From Aeromonas sp. RU39B (lineage in GTDB: Bacteria > Pseudomonadota > Gammaproteobacteria > Enterobacterales > Aeromonadaceae): 64,000 nucleotides of DNA. Below are positions 56,609-64,000 of the stretch, one piece after another. Each line of letters starts with the position of its first letter. The first letter of the stretch is position 1. Location: NCBI RefSeq assembly GCF_900156095.1, contig NZ_FTMJ01000002.1:124001-188000 (forward strand), read 5' to 3'. The notes below the pieces were generated by a model. That model saw only the letters and a list, made by a program, of their open reading frames with translations. It ran no database searches and was not told the DNA's origin. A program made the position numbers and the translations under genes.

Positions 56609-57172
56609 ATGATTAAGCTGAAACACACCCTGCTGGCCGCTGCCCTGCTGAGCTCCACTGCCGTCATGGCCGCTGACTATGATGTGGATCCGGCTCACAC
56701 CACCGTCCAGTTCAAGATCGGTCACCTGGGCTTTTCCGAGCTGGTAGGTCGTTTTGATAAATTCTCTGGCAACTTCTCTGTGGATGATGCCAACCCGGCT
56801 GCCGCCAAGGCCAGCTTTGAAGTGGATGCCGCCAGCGTCGACTCCAACCACGAACCCCGTGACAAGCACCTGCGCAGCCCCGATTTTCTGGATGTGAAGA
56901 GCTTCCCCAAGATCACCTTTAGCAGCACTGCCTATGAAGGCTCCAAAGAGAAGGGTGTGCTCAAGGGTACCTTGACCATGCACGGTGTCAGCAAGGAAGT
57001 GGCCTTCAATCTGGTTCACGTGGGCGAGGGCAAAGATCCGTGGGGCGGCTATCGCAGCGGCTTTAACGCCACCACCACCATCAAGCGCAGCGATTTTGGC
57101 GTGAAATACATGATTCCGAACATCCCTGACGAGATGACACTGTCCCTGTTCGTGGAAGGTGTGCGCCGCTAA
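56609..57172 (+). CDS. yceI: YceI-family periplasmic lipid-binding protein
   Basis: A 187-residue secreted beta-barrel of the YceI family. The signal peptide ends near AVMAADYDV; DPAHTTVQFKIGHLGFSELVGRF, RDKHLRSPDFLDVKSFPKITF and GTLTMHGVSKEV are diagnostic. Such proteins bind polyisoprenoids in the periplasm and some are induced by base stress. A frame eleven codons longer exists, but the signal peptide starts at MIKLKHTLL. The next gene begins on its stop codon. Confidence 0.92.
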   Translation: MIKLKHTLLAAALLSSTAVMAADYDVDPAHTTVQFKIGHLGFSELVGRFDKFSGNFSVDDANPAAAKASFEVDAASVDSNHEPRDKHLRSPDFLDVKSFPKITFSSTAYEGSKEKGVLKGTLTMHGVSKEVAFNLVHVGEGKDPWGGYRSGFNATTTIKRSDFGVKYMIPNIPDEMTLSLFVEGVRR

Positions 57173-57900
57173 TGGGTGTTCAACTGCTGTTACAAAGTGC
57201 AGCACTGCCGCTTCTGGCCGTGCTGCTCTCCTGGCGTTGGCCGCGATGGCAGTGGCTGTTTGCCGCGTTGGCGATGCTGGGCGTAGCCCAGTGGCTTGAG
57301 CCTTACGCCTGGCCCGCTAAGGCGTGGCAATGGCTGCCAGCGCTCTTGCTGCCGGCCCTGTTTGGCTTGCAAGCTAACCATCGCATCGAGTGGGGAGGGT
57401 ATGCAGTGCTGACCCTGCTGCTCGGTGGGGTGGCCACTGGTTCACTGCTTTCCACGGCGCCAGAGGCGGCCTTACTGGTGCTGCCTGCCATCCTGGCTTA
57501 TGGCGTGCTGCGTGCGCTGGGGGATACGCCGGAAGGGCTGGGGTTTGCTCTGGCATTTCTGTGGCTGGCGCTGGTCATCGGCATTGATGGCAGTTTGCTG
57601 ATTGCCCAGCTCAGTGGCGCTCTGGCGGCGCTGGCTGGTCTGGCGGCATTGCGTGCGCTGGTCAGCGGTCCGGTCTCCTCGGCCGGCTTTGCCGCGGCGC
57701 TTGCCATGATGCAACTGCTGGCCTGGCAGTATGTCGAAGTGCCGCTCAAGGTACTGCTGCCAACCTGGATTCTCGTGGCACTCGATTTGCTGCTGCGCAA
57801 CCAACCGGTTTGGCGGCGTTGGGCGGTGCTGATTGTGGTGGGGGCAGCCGGAATTGGCGTCAGCCTCTGGGCGGTTTGGCCTACTGAGTCATTGTATTGA
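57172..57900 (+). CDS. Polytopic membrane protein of unknown function
   Basis: The 242-residue product is almost wholly hydrophobic, with about seven to eight membrane helices rich in Leu, Ala and Trp. I recognise no family motif. The TAATG overlap with yceI means they are made together, so a shared envelope function is possible, for example handling of the isoprenoid lipid that YceI binds (inference). Confidence 0.7.
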   Translation: MGVQLLLQSAALPLLAVLLSWRWPRWQWLFAALAMLGVAQWLEPYAWPAKAWQWLPALLLPALFGLQANHRIEWGGYAVLTLLLGGVATGSLLSTAPEAALLVLPAILAYGVLRALGDTPEGLGFALAFLWLALVIGIDGSLLIAQLSGALAALAGLAALRALVSGPVSSAGFAAALAMMQLLAWQYVEVPLKVLLPTWILVALDLLLRNQPVWRRWAVLIVVGAAGIGVSLWAVWPTESLY

Positions 57901-57934
57901 AACCGCTTAAATAACAATCGGATAGAGTTATTAT

Positions 57935-57959
57935 TGCGAGCTTTGTGACAAAGCTCGCA
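57935..57959. terminator. 25-bp perfect palindrome, possible terminator
   Basis: TGCGAGCTTTGT and ACAAAGCTCGCA flank a single G. It lies 35 bases past the membrane-protein gene. There is no T tract, so it may be a protein-binding site as well as a stop. Confidence 0.5.
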
Positions 57960-58016
57960 GATACCGATTGAGCCGCTCAATGGTTTCATATAAAACAGGG
58001 TCTTATTACGGACCTA

Positions 58017-58046
58017 AGTAGACCCGGGCGCTGTCCCGGGTCTACT
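58017..58046. terminator. 12-bp-stem hairpin before the SAHH-like gene
   Basis: AGTAGACCCGGG, loop CGCTGT, CCCGGGTCTACT. It is followed by TGATCCTG, not by a T tract. Together with the palindrome 58 bases upstream it makes this short gap strongly structured. Confidence 0.5.
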
Positions 58047-58082
58047 TGATCCTGTCGTTGTGCGCACTCAAGGAGGCTATCG

Positions 58083-59204
58083 TTGCGCAGTCAAGGATCC
58101 GAGCGTCAATTTTTCGGCCATTTCACCGCTCAAGGCCACATACAGGACCTCTGCATTCTGCTGGTGACTCACCTGCTGCCAGATCGTCCTCTTTTTATCG
58201 AGACGCTGGCTCGGATCGGGCGCATCGGGGCGATTTTGCCCAAGCCGAAGTCGATACATGCGGCCACGCTCGAGCGTGTCAGTCGCCAATATCCGGTGGT
58301 GGAGCTCGATCGCCGCTGGACGGTGGATCCGGCGTTGGCGCTGCCACGGATAAGTCAGCTTATGAAGGAGCATGAGCGGCTGGTGATCCTGGATATCGGT
58401 GGTTACTTCGCCACGCTTTTACCTGCCTTGCAGCAACACTTCGGCGAGCGTTTTCTCGGCGTGGTGGAGATGACCGAAAATGGCCATCAGCGCTATCTGG
58501 AAGGGCCGGTGCCGGCACCGGTTATCTCGGTGGCGCGCAGTCCGCTCAAGCAGGCTGAAGACGTGCAAATCGGGCTCAGCGTCGTTTACTCGGCCGAGTC
58601 GTTAGCGCGTGGTCTGAACCGGACGTTCAACGCCTGTCAGGCGGCGTTATTCGGTTATGGCAAGGTGGGGCGCAGCATTGCGCTGGAGCTGCGCAGTCGC
58701 AACCTGTGGCTCGATCTGGTCGAAACCTGCCCGCTGCGCCAAGTCGAAGCCCTGTCGCACGGCTTTCATCTGGTGGATAAAGAGACGGCGCTGTCGCGCG
58801 CCGAGCTGGTCATCAGCTCCACGGGCAATGGCGTATTGAGCCAGCAAGATCTGTTGCTGCTACGCCCGGGCGCCATGCTGGCGTCCGTCACCTCGGCCGA
58901 TGACGAGTTCGCGTTTACGCTCAGTGAGCTGAAATGGCCAAGTGTTGAGATTTGCGATCGGGTGCTGCAATTAACCCGTCCCGACGGCAGCGTCATCTAT
59001 CTGCTCAACCGTGGTGAGGCGGTCAACTTTGTCCACGGCGCCGTCATCGGTGAATATGTTTATCTGGTGCTGGCCGAGATCATCGAAGGGGTCCGCCAGC
59101 TGGCCGAAACCCGTCATCGCAGTGGCGTGCATGAACTGCCGCTGGCGGTGATGCGTGATATTGCCCGTCTGTGGCTCAATGATTTTCATGGAGTGTCGAA
59201 ATGA
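58083..59204 (+). CDS. Degenerate S-adenosylhomocysteine-hydrolase-like NAD-binding protein
   Basis: A 373-residue protein with the outline of SAH hydrolase but many key residues changed. VVEMTENGHQRYL corresponds to the GVSEETTTGVHRLY segment, and FGYGKVGRSIALELRSR to the NAD loop GYGDVGKG. SSTGNGVL matches the TTTG strand, and GEAVNFVHGAVIGEY matches the C-terminal LVNLGCAxGHPS region. The N-terminal substrate residues are not evident. AAGGAGG at 58070-58076 sets the start at TTG 58083. It overlaps the Rdx gene by 4 bases. Function unknown. Confidence 0.7.
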   Translation: MRSQGSERQFFGHFTAQGHIQDLCILLVTHLLPDRPLFIETLARIGRIGAILPKPKSIHAATLERVSRQYPVVELDRRWTVDPALALPRISQLMKEHERLVILDIGGYFATLLPALQQHFGERFLGVVEMTENGHQRYLEGPVPAPVISVARSPLKQAEDVQIGLSVVYSAESLARGLNRTFNACQAALFGYGKVGRSIALELRSRNLWLDLVETCPLRQVEALSHGFHLVDKETALSRAELVISSTGNGVLSQQDLLLLRPGAMLASVTSADDEFAFTLSELKWPSVEICDRVLQLTRPDGSVIYLLNRGEAVNFVHGAVIGEYVYLVLAEIIEGVRQLAETRHRSGVHELPLAVMRDIARLWLNDFHGVSK

Positions 59205-59482
59205 AGCCAAGGATTGAGATCCGTTATTGCACCCTGTGCCGCTGGATGCTGCGCGCGGCTTGGCTCGCACAAGAGCTGCTCTCAACCTTTGACGGTGAGC
59301 TTGGTGAAGTGGCACTGGTGCCGGCCAGCAAGGGGGAGTTTCGCATCCTGGTCGATGGGGTACAGGTGTGGGATCGGGTGGTCGATGAGGGCTTCCCCGA
59401 GGCCAAAGAGATTAAGCAAAGAGTGCGCGATATCATCGCGCCAGATCGGGATCTTGGCCACAGCGACCGGCAATCCCATTAA
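59201..59482 (+). CDS. SelT/SelW/SelH-family Rdx protein
   Basis: A 93-residue thioredoxin-like Rdx protein. The redox motif is C10-T-L-C13 in RYCTLCRWMLRAAWLAQELL, with cysteine in the place where selenoprotein members carry Sec. GEVALVPASKGEFRILVDG and WDRVVDEGFPEAKEIKQRVRD are typical of the family. It is co-translated with the SAHH-like protein, which suggests a shared thiol-related role (inference). Confidence 0.9.
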   Translation: MKPRIEIRYCTLCRWMLRAAWLAQELLSTFDGELGEVALVPASKGEFRILVDGVQVWDRVVDEGFPEAKEIKQRVRDIIAPDRDLGHSDRQSH

Positions 59483-59500
59483 TAGGGCAGGCAAAAAGAG

Positions 59501-59521
59501 AGGGATGGCGAAGGCCATCCC
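59501..59521. terminator. Bidirectional terminator between convergent genes
   Basis: GGGATGGC, loop GAAG, GCCATCCC lies between the Rdx gene and olsF. A run of A residues (AAAAAGAG) on one side gives a T tract for the minus strand. Confidence 0.65.
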
Positions 59522-59541
59522 TGTTGATTTTATGGCTGGTG

Positions 59542-61272
59542 TTAGCTGGCAAGCTCGGTAGGGCGCGCCAGGTGCGGCGCAATATAGCGCTGATATTTGC
59601 TCTGCTTGAGCGCATGCAGATCGACCCACACCAGACCATCGACGCAGTAGCCAAAATCCGGATCAACGCCAAAATCGAGAAACTGTACGCCGCCCGGCTC
59701 GCACAGATCGGCATACTGCTTGTAGAGGGTGGGAATGGCGCAGCCCAGATTGTCGAGTTGCCCCTTGAGGGTAGCAAGCTCCTCGCGGTAATCCACGGCG
59801 GCCAGTGGCGGCACTGTGGTTCGACTTGGGTGTGGCTGTGGTTGCGGATAGGGGCGGTGGGCTGCGGCCAGCGATTCACTGCTGCCAAAATGGCGCTGGA
59901 AAAAACTGACCAGCAGATCTCGCGCCGAGGCTGGCAGCGTGCCAGAGATAGAGACCGGTCCGTAGAGATAGCGATATTCCGGGTGGCGGGCCAGCACGGC
60001 GCCAATACCATACCAGAGATAATCGAGGCCACGCTTGCCCCAGTAGGCGGGCTGGATAAAGCTGCGGCCAAGCTCGACGGCTTGCTGCAGTTTTGGCGCC
60101 ATGGCCGGCGCGAAGTGAAACAGGCCGTGACAGTAGAGTCCCTGTTCCCCCTTGAGGGTCATCAGCTCAGAGACCGCAGCAAAGCGGTAGGCGCCGATAA
60201 TTTCCAGCGCTTTGGGATCCCACAGCAGCAGATGCTGATAGTGGTCATCAAAGCCATCGAGATCGCGCCGCTTGCCGGTGCCTTCGCCCACGGCGCGAAA
60301 CGCCACCTCCCGCAATCGACCCAATTCACGCAATATCGGGCTGTGCTCACTGTCTTGGCGACGATAGAGTCGGATCTCCTGGCCATCGGGGGTAAGCCCG
60401 AGCAGTTCGCTTTGGTTGATCGCCCGGTTAAGGCGAGTGCGATCTTCGGGCAGCGCGATCGGCGTATCGGTGGGCAGGCGCGGCTTTTTACCGCGACCAA
60501 TGCGATAGACATGCTCGCGCACCAGCTTGGCTGCCAGTGGCGGGGGCAGGGCGTCGAGCGCATCGCGTTGCAGGCGCCGACCGATGGTGATGGTCAGACT
60601 GCGCTGGCGCTGGCGAAACAGCTCATCAACCAGCAGCAGGCCGGAGAGGGGTTTACTCAGCCAAGAGGCGAGATAGAAGTGACTGCTGTTGCGCCCGGCG
60701 ACGTGCAGCGGCACCAGTGGCGCGTTGGTGCGCCGTGCCAGCTTGATAAAGCCCGGGCTCCAGCGGCCATCCCTGATGCCATTCGGGCCAAGGCGGGACA
60801 CTTCACCGGCTGGAAACACGATCAGTGCGCCCTCGCGCTCGAGGTGCTCGCCCATGGCGCGCAGCGCCTCACGGCCGGTTTTGCCGCTGAGGTTGTCCAC
60901 GGGTAGCAGCAGAGGTTGCAGTGGCTCGATCACCGAGAGCAGTTGATTGGCCACGATTTTCACATCGCCGCGTAATCGTCCGACCAGGCGCAACAGCGCC
61001 AGTCCATCCAGTGAGCCAATCGGATGGTTGGCGACCAGAATGACGCGCCCGCGCGCCGGTACGTTTTCCAGCTGGGCATCATCATGCTGGCAATCGAGCT
61101 CGAGATGGCACAGCGCCTGCTCGACAAAGTCCATACCGCGCAGGTGCGGAAAGTCGCTGGCAAAGCGCCGGAACTCTGATTCGTGCAGCAAGCTGCGCAG
61201 TAGCGGTCGCAGCAGGGTCGGGAAGGGAAGCCGAGGCAGGTGATCGGCGAGGATGGCATCAACACTGAACAT
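59542..61272 (-). CDS. olsF: Bifunctional ornithine-lipid synthase OlsF
   Basis: The 576-residue two-domain protein. The N-terminal half is an acyltransferase with VANHPIGSLDGLAL (H-x5-D) and FPAGEVSR. The C-terminal half, from about residue 290, is an OlsB-like N-acyltransferase (VGAYRFAAVSEL-type core, ELGRSFIQPAYWGKRGLDYLW). In OlsF the C-terminal domain makes lyso-ornithine lipid and the N-terminal domain adds the second acyl chain. The start at 61272 (MFSVDAIL) has AAGGAG 8 bases upstream; a longer frame is not needed. Confidence 0.85.
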   Translation of the reverse strand: MFSVDAILADHLPRLPFPTLLRPLLRSLLHESEFRRFASDFPHLRGMDFVEQALCHLELDCQHDDAQLENVPARGRVILVANHPIGSLDGLALLRLVGRLRGDVKIVANQLLSVIEPLQPLLLPVDNLSGKTGREALRAMGEHLEREGALIVFPAGEVSRLGPNGIRDGRWSPGFIKLARRTNAPLVPLHVAGRNSSHFYLASWLSKPLSGLLLVDELFRQRQRSLTITIGRRLQRDALDALPPPLAAKLVREHVYRIGRGKKPRLPTDTPIALPEDRTRLNRAINQSELLGLTPDGQEIRLYRRQDSEHSPILRELGRLREVAFRAVGEGTGKRRDLDGFDDHYQHLLLWDPKALEIIGAYRFAAVSELMTLKGEQGLYCHGLFHFAPAMAPKLQQAVELGRSFIQPAYWGKRGLDYLWYGIGAVLARHPEYRYLYGPVSISGTLPASARDLLVSFFQRHFGSSESLAAAHRPYPQPQPHPSRTTVPPLAAVDYREELATLKGQLDNLGCAIPTLYKQYADLCEPGGVQFLDFGVDPDFGYCVDGLVWVDLHALKQSKYQRYIAPHLARPTELAS

Positions 61273-61353
61273 GGGCGCAGCTCCTTGCAAGATGCGCCCA
61301 GAGTGACCCGCCACTGTGACAGTAGCGGGTCAGATAGATGACGAAATGGTGTC

Positions 61354-62577
61354 TTAGCCGCGCCAGTCGGCGGTCAGACGCACCAGATTGACCAAGGTTT
61401 GCACCGCTTTTTCCATCACCTGGATTGAGATGAACTCGTGCTTGCCGTGGAAATTGTGGCCACCGGTAAACAGGTTCGGGCAGGGCAGCCCCATAAACGA
61501 GAGGCGTGCGCCGTCAGTGCCACCACGGATCGGCGTCACCTTGGGCTGCACATCAGACTCAACCATGGCCTGACGGGCCAGCTCGATGATGTGCAGATGC
61601 GGCTCGACCTGGCTGCGCATATTGCGATAGCTGTCGGTGATGGTGAGCTCGATGCGGGCATCGCGGTAGCGGCGGCGCAGCTCGGTCACCCGATCTTCAA
61701 GCAGCGCCTTGCGCGCAGCAAAACCGGCTTCGTCGAAGTCGCGGATGATGTAGTGCAGGGTGGTCTCTTCCACCGTGCCACTGCTGTGGGTCAGGTGGAA
61801 AAAGCCCTCGTAGCCTTCGGTGCACTCCGGGGTTTCATCGGCAGGCAGGAAGGTGTGGAACTGAGCGGCCAGTGTCTGGCTGTTGATCATGGTGTTTTTG
61901 GCGCTGCCCGGGTGCACGTTGTTGCCGATAAAGCGAACGGTGGCACTGGCGGCGTTGAAGTTTTCAAACTCCAGCTCACCTTGCTCGCCGCCATCGACGG
62001 TGTAGGCCCAGCGCGCCTTGAAGCGATCGAGCGGGAAGCGGTCGGCACCACGGCCAATCTCTTCATCCGGGGTAAAACCAATCCAGAGATCGCCTCGGGG
62101 CATGTCGGGGTTGGCCAGCAGGGTCTCGACGCAGGTGATGATCTCGGCAATACCGGCCTTGTCATCGGCGCCGAGCAAGGTGGTCCCATCGGTGGTGATA
62201 AGATCGTGCCCCAGGTAGTTTTTCAGAAAGCGGAACTGGCGCAGAGAGAGCACTTCATCCCCCTTGCCAAGACAGACGTCGCCGCCCTGATAGTTCTCGA
62301 CGATCTGCGGTTGCACGTTACGAGCTTCGTAATCGGCCGTGTCCATGTGTGCAATCAGACCTATCGCCGGTGCCTCGCTGACGTTGCCGGGGAGCAGCGC
62401 GGTGAGGTAGCCGTTCTCATCGAGCGTCACGTCACGAAGACCCAGATCGCTCAGCTCGCGTGCCAGCGCTTGACCAAGCACACGCTGGCCGGGCGTGCTC
62501 GGGCAGCTGGTGGAGTCGGCATCGGAGCGGGTATGAAAGGAGACATAGTGCAAAAAGCGGTCGACAACGGAAGTCAT
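61354..62577 (-). CDS. pepT: Tripeptide aminopeptidase PepT
   Basis: The 407-residue M20 zinc peptidase removes the N-terminal residue of tripeptides. IGLIAHMDTADYE gives the first metal histidine and aspartate, TTDGTTLLGADDKAGIAEI the bridging aspartate, FTPDEEIGRGADRF the catalytic glutamates, and NLFTGGHNFHGKHEFI the last histidine. I chose MTSVVDRFLHYV; a TTG four codons upstream is possible. Confidence 0.95.
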   Translation of the reverse strand: MTSVVDRFLHYVSFHTRSDADSTSCPSTPGQRVLGQALARELSDLGLRDVTLDENGYLTALLPGNVSEAPAIGLIAHMDTADYEARNVQPQIVENYQGGDVCLGKGDEVLSLRQFRFLKNYLGHDLITTDGTTLLGADDKAGIAEIITCVETLLANPDMPRGDLWIGFTPDEEIGRGADRFPLDRFKARWAYTVDGGEQGELEFENFNAASATVRFIGNNVHPGSAKNTMINSQTLAAQFHTFLPADETPECTEGYEGFFHLTHSSGTVEETTLHYIIRDFDEAGFAARKALLEDRVTELRRRYRDARIELTITDSYRNMRSQVEPHLHIIELARQAMVESDVQPKVTPIRGGTDGARLSFMGLPCPNLFTGGHNFHGKHEFISIQVMEKAVQTLVNLVRLTADWRG

Positions 62578-62610
62578 GGCAAAACTCAACGGTTACAACG
62601 GAGCGTGCAT

Positions 62611-62626
62611 TGTGAGCAGGATCACG
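62611..62626. promoter_or_regulatory. Candidate CRP site upstream of pepT
   Basis: TGTGAGCAGGATCACG matches TGTGA-N6-TCACA with one change. It is centred about 42 bases before the pepT start codon. pepT in enterobacteria responds to anaerobiosis through FNR; this site reads as CRP rather than FNR. The rest of the gap to 62835 shows nothing else I can name. Confidence 0.45.
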
Positions 62627-62835
62627 GCCAAAATCTTTGTCCCAGAACAGGGTTTGTGAAGAAGATTCGAAGCCAGATAACATTTCAACAACCTGAAACT
62701 GACGCAGTGCTGTCGGATGCCGAGTGGGGAGCACAAGAAAAAAAGTGATGTTTTTTTGCGCTGGAGCAGGATGCTGCGGCTATCACTGTTGCTAGCCTGA
62801 CGCTTCACTTATGACAATTTATGCAAGGAGGCGTT

Positions 62836-63210
62836 ATGGACTATTCAGTGTTTCAGCACCAGTTGCAGCAACACGAACTGGATGAAGAGGCCGTACTGAG
62901 CCTGCTTGACTGGATCCGGCAGTGGCAGCGCGAGGCGCCGGCCTGCCAGCTCAATCGGGGGGAACGCCTTTGCAGCGTCGATTTTTTCTGGCCCCAGCAT
63001 CACGACAAGCCGCTACTGCAGGTTGATGGCTATGGGCGCATCTGGTTCTATCATCAGCGTATGGCCGGCGCTGCCTTGTTCAACGCGCTGAAATCGGCGT
63101 TTGGCATTCTATTCAGCGCGCAGGAACACCCCACCGTGAGCTGTTTGCATCCCCCCTTCTGGCAGGGACAATTGCCGGTTTTGACGCAGTTGATCAAAGG
63201 TCATTTTTGA
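62836..63210 (+). CDS. Small protein of unknown function
   Basis: The product is 124 residues, probably cytoplasmic, with no signal peptide or membrane segment. It is rich in Gln, His, Trp and Phe (FQHQLQQHELDEE, SVDFFWPQHHDKP, YGRIWFYHQRMAG). AAGGAGG just before ATG 62836 and the host-like composition argue for a real gene. I recognise no family. It stands alone between pepT (divergent) and speA. Confidence 0.6.
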   Translation: MDYSVFQHQLQQHELDEEAVLSLLDWIRQWQREAPACQLNRGERLCSVDFFWPQHHDKPLLQVDGYGRIWFYHQRMAGAALFNALKSAFGILFSAQEHPTVSCLHPPFWQGQLPVLTQLIKGHF

Positions 63211-63795
63211 GCATTTTTTCTATTGTCACTGGGCCAACTCTGTGTGTAAACTCCGCGCCGATCCAACGCCTTGGCGACCCTGAATGGTCCCGGTTGCGGG
63301 TCATGCGCCCTCACGGGCGAGGCATGCAGAAACGCCAGACACTGCAGGAGTTTTGGTTTCTTTCGTACCGGCGTCGCCGGTAGCAGGGAGAGCAGCATAC
63401 ACGCAACGATGTGCGGTGACCGATTGAGCGACGCGGCTCACACTTTTCCCTTGTCATGGGCGGTCATCGACGACAGGCGTGCTGTGGTGTCGTTTCCGGT
63501 TCATCATCCCGATGCGCCGGTGTCTCGTCCCACTCCCTGAAACCACCCTGGTCTTCGCTTCTGCGGCCAAAGGATGAGTTGGCAGCGTGGCAACTAGCTG
63601 TCGCCATCAAAGCGTCGCGGAATACGTCTAACGTATCCCCCGCATACTGTTGAGCTTGATGTAAAGCCACCAGCCCCACATCAAGACTCGTTACTTCCCA
63701 AAATCCACCAGGCAGCCTTGGCTTGCCGCAAATGGTCTGGATGTGATCGAGGGTAACGAAGGCGGCGCAAGCCGCTCATTAGCGAGGCATAGCCC
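63211..63795 (+). promoter_or_regulatory. Long structured leader of speA
   Basis: This 585-base gap before speA has no convincing gene. A candidate promoter, TTGTCA (63223-63228) and TAAACT (63247-63252) with 18-bp spacing, would give a leader of about 540 bases. Hairpins include CATGCGCCC/GGGC-GAG-GCATG (63302-63326), TACCGGC-GTC-GCCGGTA (63366-63382), ATACGT-CTA-ACGTAT (63622-63636) and CTTGATGT/ACATCAAG (63655-63685). A 43-codon ATG frame (near 63409) with GGAGAG upstream is possible. I know no riboswitch class that fits. Confidence 0.45.
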
Positions 63796-64000
63796 ATGAC
63801 TAACTGGTCCAGCAAGGACTCTCTGAAGGTCTATAACGTCCCCTACTGGGGAGCCGGTTTCTTCGGTATCAACGAGGCCGGTCACGTCACCGTGGCCCCC
63901 GACAAGTCGCGTCCCGAAGCCAAGATCGTCATCTCTGACGCTATCGAACAACTGCGTCAGGCCGGCCTGACCACCCCCGTTCTCCTGCGCTTCCCCGACA
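63796..64000 (+). CDS. speA: Biosynthetic arginine decarboxylase SpeA, 5' part
   Basis: Only the first 68 codons are in the window. The start MTNWSSKDSLKVYNVPYWGA followed by FFGINEAGHVTVAPD and TTPVLLRFPD matches the N-terminus of the large PLP-dependent arginine decarboxylase, which makes agmatine on the way to putrescine. The ribosome site before ATG 63796 is weak (GCGAGGC), which may fit control through the long leader. Confidence 0.88.
   Translation, partial: MTNWSSKDSLKVYNVPYWGAGFFGINEAGHVTVAPDKSRPEAKIVISDAIEQLRQAGLTTPVLLRFPD

Noticed and set aside
59524-60906. 460-codon plus-strand frame over olsF
   Set aside because: Antisense to the recognised two-domain OlsF; no family features.
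61438-62748. 436-codon plus-strand frame over pepT
   Set aside because: Antisense shadow of the well-supported pepT.
63401-63416. PurR-like site in the speA leader (CGCA-N6-TGCG)
   Set aside because: The arms match but the central CG is displaced and the core differs; too weak, although speA is a PurR target in E. coli.
1-64000. CRISPR arrays, tRNA or rRNA genes
   Set aside because: No regularly spaced short repeats and no cloverleaf or ribosomal RNA sequence was recognised on reading the window.

Overview
The window is chromosomal DNA of a GC-rich gammaproteobacterium. The polar-flagellar regulators FlrABC, the order ubiI-gcvTHP, a napFDAGHBC operon with NarQ/NarP, a NosP-type FIST protein paired with a hybrid kinase, and the protein sequences together suggest an Aeromonadaceae-like organism (Aeromonas, Oceanimonas, Zobellella or a relative). 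This assignment is inferred from gene content and style, not from any search.

Layout. (1) 1-5.75 kb: the end of ubiI, then the glycine cleavage genes gcvT, gcvH and gcvP. (2) 5.75-17.8 kb: an AT-rich island that starts at a JUMPstart/ops element. It holds a surface-glycan locus: a possible transferase, a translationally coupled set of a HAD phosphatase, a nucleotidyltransferase-kinase fusion and a nucleotidyltransferase, the Wzm/Wzt exporter, two diverged paralogues of an unrecognised family, a decayed ISAs1-type insertion sequence, a WavE-like protein, an AmsE-like GT2 and a WbaP/WcaJ-type initiating transferase. (3) 17.8-21.9 kb, back at host composition: a PglL/O-antigen-ligase-like protein, ugd and a UDP-glucuronate 4-epimerase. 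An MntA/HepT toxin-antitoxin pair follows. (4) 23-33.2 kb: yceH, flrABC, a NIF3 protein, an Hpt protein, yvcK, and the FIST (NosP) plus hybrid histidine kinase operon. (5) 33.5-53 kb: a nitrate and molybdenum block with a LON-domain protein, narPQ, moaA behind a probable Moco riboswitch, napFDAGHBC, moaBCDE-modABC-hydrolase, a small lipoprotein, an Mpo1-like/TetR divergent pair and moeAB. (6) 53-64 kb: folE, fhs, a LysR regulator, yceI with a membrane protein, a degenerate SAH-hydrolase-like protein with a SelW-type Rdx protein, a one-piece ornithine-lipid synthase (OlsF), pepT, an unknown small protein, and the start of speA behind a leader of more than 500 bases.

How it fits together. NarQ/NarP senses nitrate or nitrite. 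Nap reduces nitrate in the periplasm with a Mo-bisMGD cofactor. The moa, moe and mod genes supply molybdate and molybdopterin. The NO-sensor-like FIST/kinase/Hpt set sits between the flagellar regulators and this respiratory block, so nitrogen-oxide status may be read out into motility or surface behaviour. GcvTHP, Fhs and FolE all serve one-carbon and pterin metabolism, and two candidate PurR boxes lie before gcvT and fhs. The glycan island looks like an ABC-transporter-type O-polysaccharide or capsule locus primed on undecaprenyl phosphate.

The most unusual items are the coupled decoration cassette and paired unknown transferases in the glycan island, the NosP/kinase/Hpt neighbourhood, the SAHH-like/Rdx operon with large palindromes, and the structured leaders before moaB and speA. 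No tRNA, rRNA or CRISPR array was seen.
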